DNA of 8,398 bases from NCBI GenBank assembly GCA_903929065.1, contig CAIYTJ010000255.1, positions 1-8,398 of the forward strand. The letters run 5' to 3'. The notes beneath the pieces are model-generated. The model had not been told where the DNA came from. It saw only the letters and a program-made list of their open reading frames with translations, and searched no databases. Shown here in pieces: positions 6,237 through 8,398 of the stretch (positions within the stretch are counted from its first letter, which is position 1; each line of letters begins with the position of its first letter). The stretch comes from an uncultured Bacteroidales bacterium (GTDB lineage Bacteria > Bacteroidota > Bacteroidia > Bacteroidales > Paludibacteraceae). The position numbers and the translations under genes were made by a program.

Positions 6237-8078
6237 TCATTTCTTCATCAATTTTTCAACCATTCCATTTGCTTTTACAATATAAACTCCGGGGTGCAAT
6301 GAACTAATGTTGATTACTGATTTTTCTATGGCTTGTTGTTTTATTTCCAAACTTCCACTTAAATTGTAAATGGAAACAGTAGTTATCTTTTCTCCTGTAT
6401 TGATGGTGAAACCATCTGTTGCAGGGTTTGGATATAGCAATAAAGTATCAGCAGAATCAGTGATCGCAGATACCTGCGTGGTTGGAGTAACAACAGGAAT
6501 AAATACCCATGCGGCACCCTGTTGACTGTTATCCTGATTTCCTCCGATTATTGCTGTAGTGCCATCTGCCGAAACAGAGACCGAACAACCCTGGCGAGCA
6601 TCACTTGAACCTCCGCTGCCCACTAATTTACTCCCCTGCTGGGTCCATGTGCTTCCCGAACGGGTATATATCCAGACAGCACCCTGAGCACTGTTATCGT
6701 AATTTCCTCCCACCATGGCGGTATTGCCATCTGCCGAAAGACAAACTGAAGCGCCTTGATTTGAAGAAATACCCGCATATCCCGTGCCTACCAATTTACT
6801 GCCCTGCTGGCTCCAGGTACTTCCCGAACGGGTAAACACCCAGGCGGTACCCCGATAATTGTAATCTTCATATCCTCCCACAATGGCGGTATTGCCATCT
6901 GCCGAAAGACAAACTGAATTGCCTTGACTGACAGCAATATTCCAACCTCCGCTGCCCACTAATTTACTCCCCTGCTGGGTCCATGTACTTCCCGAGCGGG
7001 TATATACCCAGGTGGCACCCTCGTAATTGTTATCAGTATATCCTCCCGCAAGGGCGGTATTGCCATCTGCTGAAACAGAAACTGAACAGCCCTGATGTGC
7101 AGTACCCGTATTTCCGGTGCCTACCAACTTACTGCCCTGCTGGGTCCATGTACTTCCCGAACGGGTCCAAACCCAGGCTGCTCCCTGAAGACTGTTATCA
7201 CCATATCCTCCCACAATGACTGTATTGCCATCAGCTGAAAGAGAAACTGAACAGCCTTGATAGGCAGCACCCGTATTTCCTGTGCCTACCAACTTACTGC
7301 CCTGCTGGATCCACGTACTTCCCGAACGGGTATATACCCAGACAGCACCCTGATTACTGTTATCGTTACTTCCTCCAACAATGGCGGTATTACCATCGGC
7401 TGATATAGAAACTGAAATGCCTTGCCCTGCAGCACCTGTATTTCCGGTGCCAACCAATTTACTGCCCTGTTGGGTCCATGTACTTCCCGTACGGGTATAT
7501 ATCCAGGCAGCACCCTGACCACTGTTATCGTTATTTCCTCCCACAATGGCGGTATTGCCATCTGCTGAAACAGCAACTGAAGTGCCCTGGTTTGCAGCAC
7601 CCGTATTTCCAGTGCCTAACAACTTACTGCCTTGCTGAACATCGGGGTAAGGAGTTGCAGTAACCGTAAAATTGCCGGCACTTGTAGCTGTGCCTAAGGC
7701 TGTTGTAATAACCGCTGTTCCTGTAAATGCTCCCGGCATCACCATGCCTACCAAGGTAGTTCCATCGTTAGAAATGGTAATGGCGGTTACACCACCAATG
7801 GTAAACGCTGTCGGGCTACTCAAACTGGCACCAGTAATGGTTACTAATGTACCTACCGGACCCGATGAAGGAGTGAAAGAAGTGATAGAGGGTACCCCTA
7901 AAGCAGCCTGACACTTTGTTTTTGTAGAAATAGAAGTAGTATTTTGTACCTTATCTGCCGGATTATCTGCCTGATAAGTGTTTCCGGAAGTACCATTACT
8001 ACCGGAGAGTGCAAACAATGATTGGTTTCCAATCATACATAACATCATAATTCCAAATGAAAGAAGTTTTGTTTTCAT
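6237..8078 (-). CDS. Secreted seven-repeat FG-GAP-like beta-propeller protein with IPT/TIG and T9SS sorting domains
   Basis: A 613-residue protein, ATG to TGA. Residues 1-24 are a Sec signal peptide (MKTK, hydrophobic core, LFA-L cleavage). A Ser/Thr-rich linker (25-62) follows, then one IPT/TIG domain (63-140: ITSFTPSSGPVGTLVTITG). Seven repeats of 55-56 residues start at 148, 203, 258, 313, 368, 424 and 480, each reading QQGSKLVGxG...QGxSVSxSADGNTAIVGG..DN..QGAxWVYTRSGSTWT. This is an FG-GAP/integrin-alpha-like pattern, and seven units fit one complete seven-bladed propeller. Residues ~545-613 are a type A T9SS sorting domain (LLLYPNPATDGF, terminal KLMKK). The protein should be exported by Sec, cross the outer membrane by T9SS and be cell-attached or released. 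DSA and DTL triplets at 541-546, just before the sorting domain, fit the Bacteroidota O-glycosylation motif. The ligand is unknown. Confidence 0.9.
   Translation of the reverse strand: MKTKLLSFGIMMLCMIGNQSLFALSGSNGTSGNTYQADNPADKVQNTTSISTKTKCQAALGVPSITSFTPSSGPVGTLVTITGASLSSPTAFTIGGVTAITISNDGTTLVGMVMPGAFTGTAVITTALGTATSAGNFTVTATPYPDVQQGSKLLGTGNTGAANQGTSVAVSADGNTAIVGGNNDNSGQGAAWIYTRTGSTWTQQGSKLVGTGNTGAAGQGISVSISADGNTAIVGGSNDNSNQGAVWVYTRSGSTWIQQGSKLVGTGNTGAAYQGCSVSLSADGNTVIVGGYGDNSLQGAAWVWTRSGSTWTQQGSKLVGTGNTGTAHQGCSVSVSADGNTALAGGYTDNNYEGATWVYTRSGSTWTQQGSKLVGSGGWNIAVSQGNSVCLSADGNTAIVGGYEDYNYRGTAWVFTRSGSTWSQQGSKLVGTGYAGISSNQGASVCLSADGNTAMVGGNYDNSAQGAVWIYTRSGSTWTQQGSKLVGSGGSSDARQGCSVSVSADGTTAIIGGNQDNSQQGAAWVFIPVVTPTTQVSAITDSADTLLLYPNPATDGFTINTGEKITTVSIYNLSGSLEIKQQAIEKSVINISSLHPGVYIVKANGMVEKLMKK
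6501..7637 (-). repeat. Seven tandem ~165-bp repeats encoding propeller blades
   Basis: Units recur every 165 bp (55 codons) for the first five and 168 bp for the last two, and are highly similar in DNA. For example, the block encoding SKLVG at 7126 recurs at 7291. Variation concentrates in the loops around the NTGAAxQG and GGxxDNSxQG positions. Near-identical DNA suggests recent amplification or ongoing gene conversion, and makes the locus prone to copy-number change and misassembly. Confidence 0.9.
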
Positions 8079-8143
8079 AAATTAGTTGTTATTATTATTT
8101 TGTCGATTTTTTCAGGAGTAGTTGCAAGTTCTGGTGCTCTCAT
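8075..8143 (-). CDS. Possible 22-codon leader ORF overlapping the propeller gene start
   Basis: ATG at 8143 opens a frame of 22 residues (MRAPELATTPEKIDKIIITTNL). Its TGA stop overlaps the ATG of the 613-residue gene as ATGA, the classic arrangement for translational coupling. No strong ribosome site precedes it, only A-rich sequence. It may be a chance frame in the leader; the exact ATGA overlap is the only argument for it. Confidence 0.3.
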   Translation of the reverse strand: MRAPELATTPEKIDKIIITTNL

Positions 8144-8166
8144 TCTTTAATATTTAATTGTTATTT

Positions 8167-8398
8167 TTATTCTTTTTCTGTTGGTATGTTTTTTTCCTCG
8201 CAATAATGTTCTACTTCTGTATCGTTTGCAAAATACTTGTCACAAAACTCATCAAGTTCTTTTTCTGTCGATTTGTAATAGCGTTCTTCTGCTGTCATAA
8301 GTTTCTCCGTTTGTTCAATAAATTTCTCGAAATCTTTGTTGATTTTGCAAAGTTTATCGATTGTTTTAAAATCTAATTCACGATATTTAGCCGGAAAC
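8167..8398 (-). CDS. C-terminal part of an unrecognised charged protein (cut by window edge)
   Basis: On the minus strand one frame is open from the right edge (first full codon 8397) to TAA at 8169-8167, giving 76 residues. The sequence is rich in Lys, Glu and Asp, likely helical (LDFKTIDKLCKINKDFEKF, then TAEERYYKSTEKELDEFCDKYF), with three Cys and no signal or membrane segment. An internal ATG at 8298 could start a 43-residue product. Because the frame stays open and has the same charged, helical character upstream of that ATG, I treat it as the end of a longer gene. No family is recognised. The plus-strand Phe/Cys-rich ORF over the same bases is its antisense shadow. A gap of 88 bp separates it from the propeller gene, so they may be cotranscribed. 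Confidence 0.6.
   Translation of the reverse strand, partial: FPAKYRELDFKTIDKLCKINKDFEKFIEQTEKLMTAEERYYKSTEKELDEFCDKYFANDTEVEHYCEEKNIPTEKE

Noticed and set aside
6605..7911. Several plus-strand and off-frame ORFs across the propeller gene
   Set aside because: They recur with the 165-bp period because they are shadow frames of the repeats. Their Pro/Cys-rich products have no recognisable family.

Overview
The window is AT-rich and almost certainly comes from a member of the Bacteroidota. Two of its gene products end in a type A C-terminal sorting domain of the type IX secretion system (T9SS): a YPNP motif, a short beta-rich domain, then a Lys-rich end such as KIIKK or KLMKK. Start codons mostly lack a strong Shine-Dalgarno sequence, which also fits the phylum. 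Every gene I accept is on the minus strand, so transcription runs from high to low coordinates. No tRNA, rRNA, CRISPR array or complete mobile element is visible.

In transcription order: (1) 8398-8167, the C-terminal 76 codons of an unrecognised charged protein cut by the window edge. (2) 8143-8075, a possible 22-codon leader ORF whose stop overlaps the next start (ATGA). (3) 8078-6237, a 613-residue secreted protein with signal peptide, IPT/TIG domain, seven near-identical FG-GAP-like repeats (probably one seven-bladed propeller) and a T9SS sorting domain. (4) 6236-6057, an intergenic stretch with a 57-bp dispersed repeat enclosed by a long-range stem. (5) 6056-4062, a polytopic O-antigen ligase/polymerase-type protein with C-terminal TPRs. 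(6) 4059-1405, starting 2 nt later, a secreted protein of eight tandem IPT/TIG repeats plus a T9SS sorting domain. It is split by a single in-frame TGA that replaces a conserved Gly codon. (7) 1205-618, a small lipoprotein of unknown function. (8) 366-37, a small exported protein whose last ~24 codons run into a 22-bp tandem motif resembling an IS21-family end.

The window therefore mainly encodes cell-surface and exported products: two large T9SS cargo proteins, one of them transcribed with a glycan ligase/polymerase, and small exported proteins. The intergenic regions downstream of three transcription units carry related copies of one dispersed sequence (551-607 and 6125-6181 at 50/57 identity, plus a weak candidate at 1322-1372). 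The most notable points are the nonsense-interrupted TIG gene with its 1170-bp higher-order duplication, the dispersed intergenic repeat, and the coupling of a surface-glycan enzyme with a T9SS cargo gene. I see no convincing evidence for a wholly new defence or mobile system.
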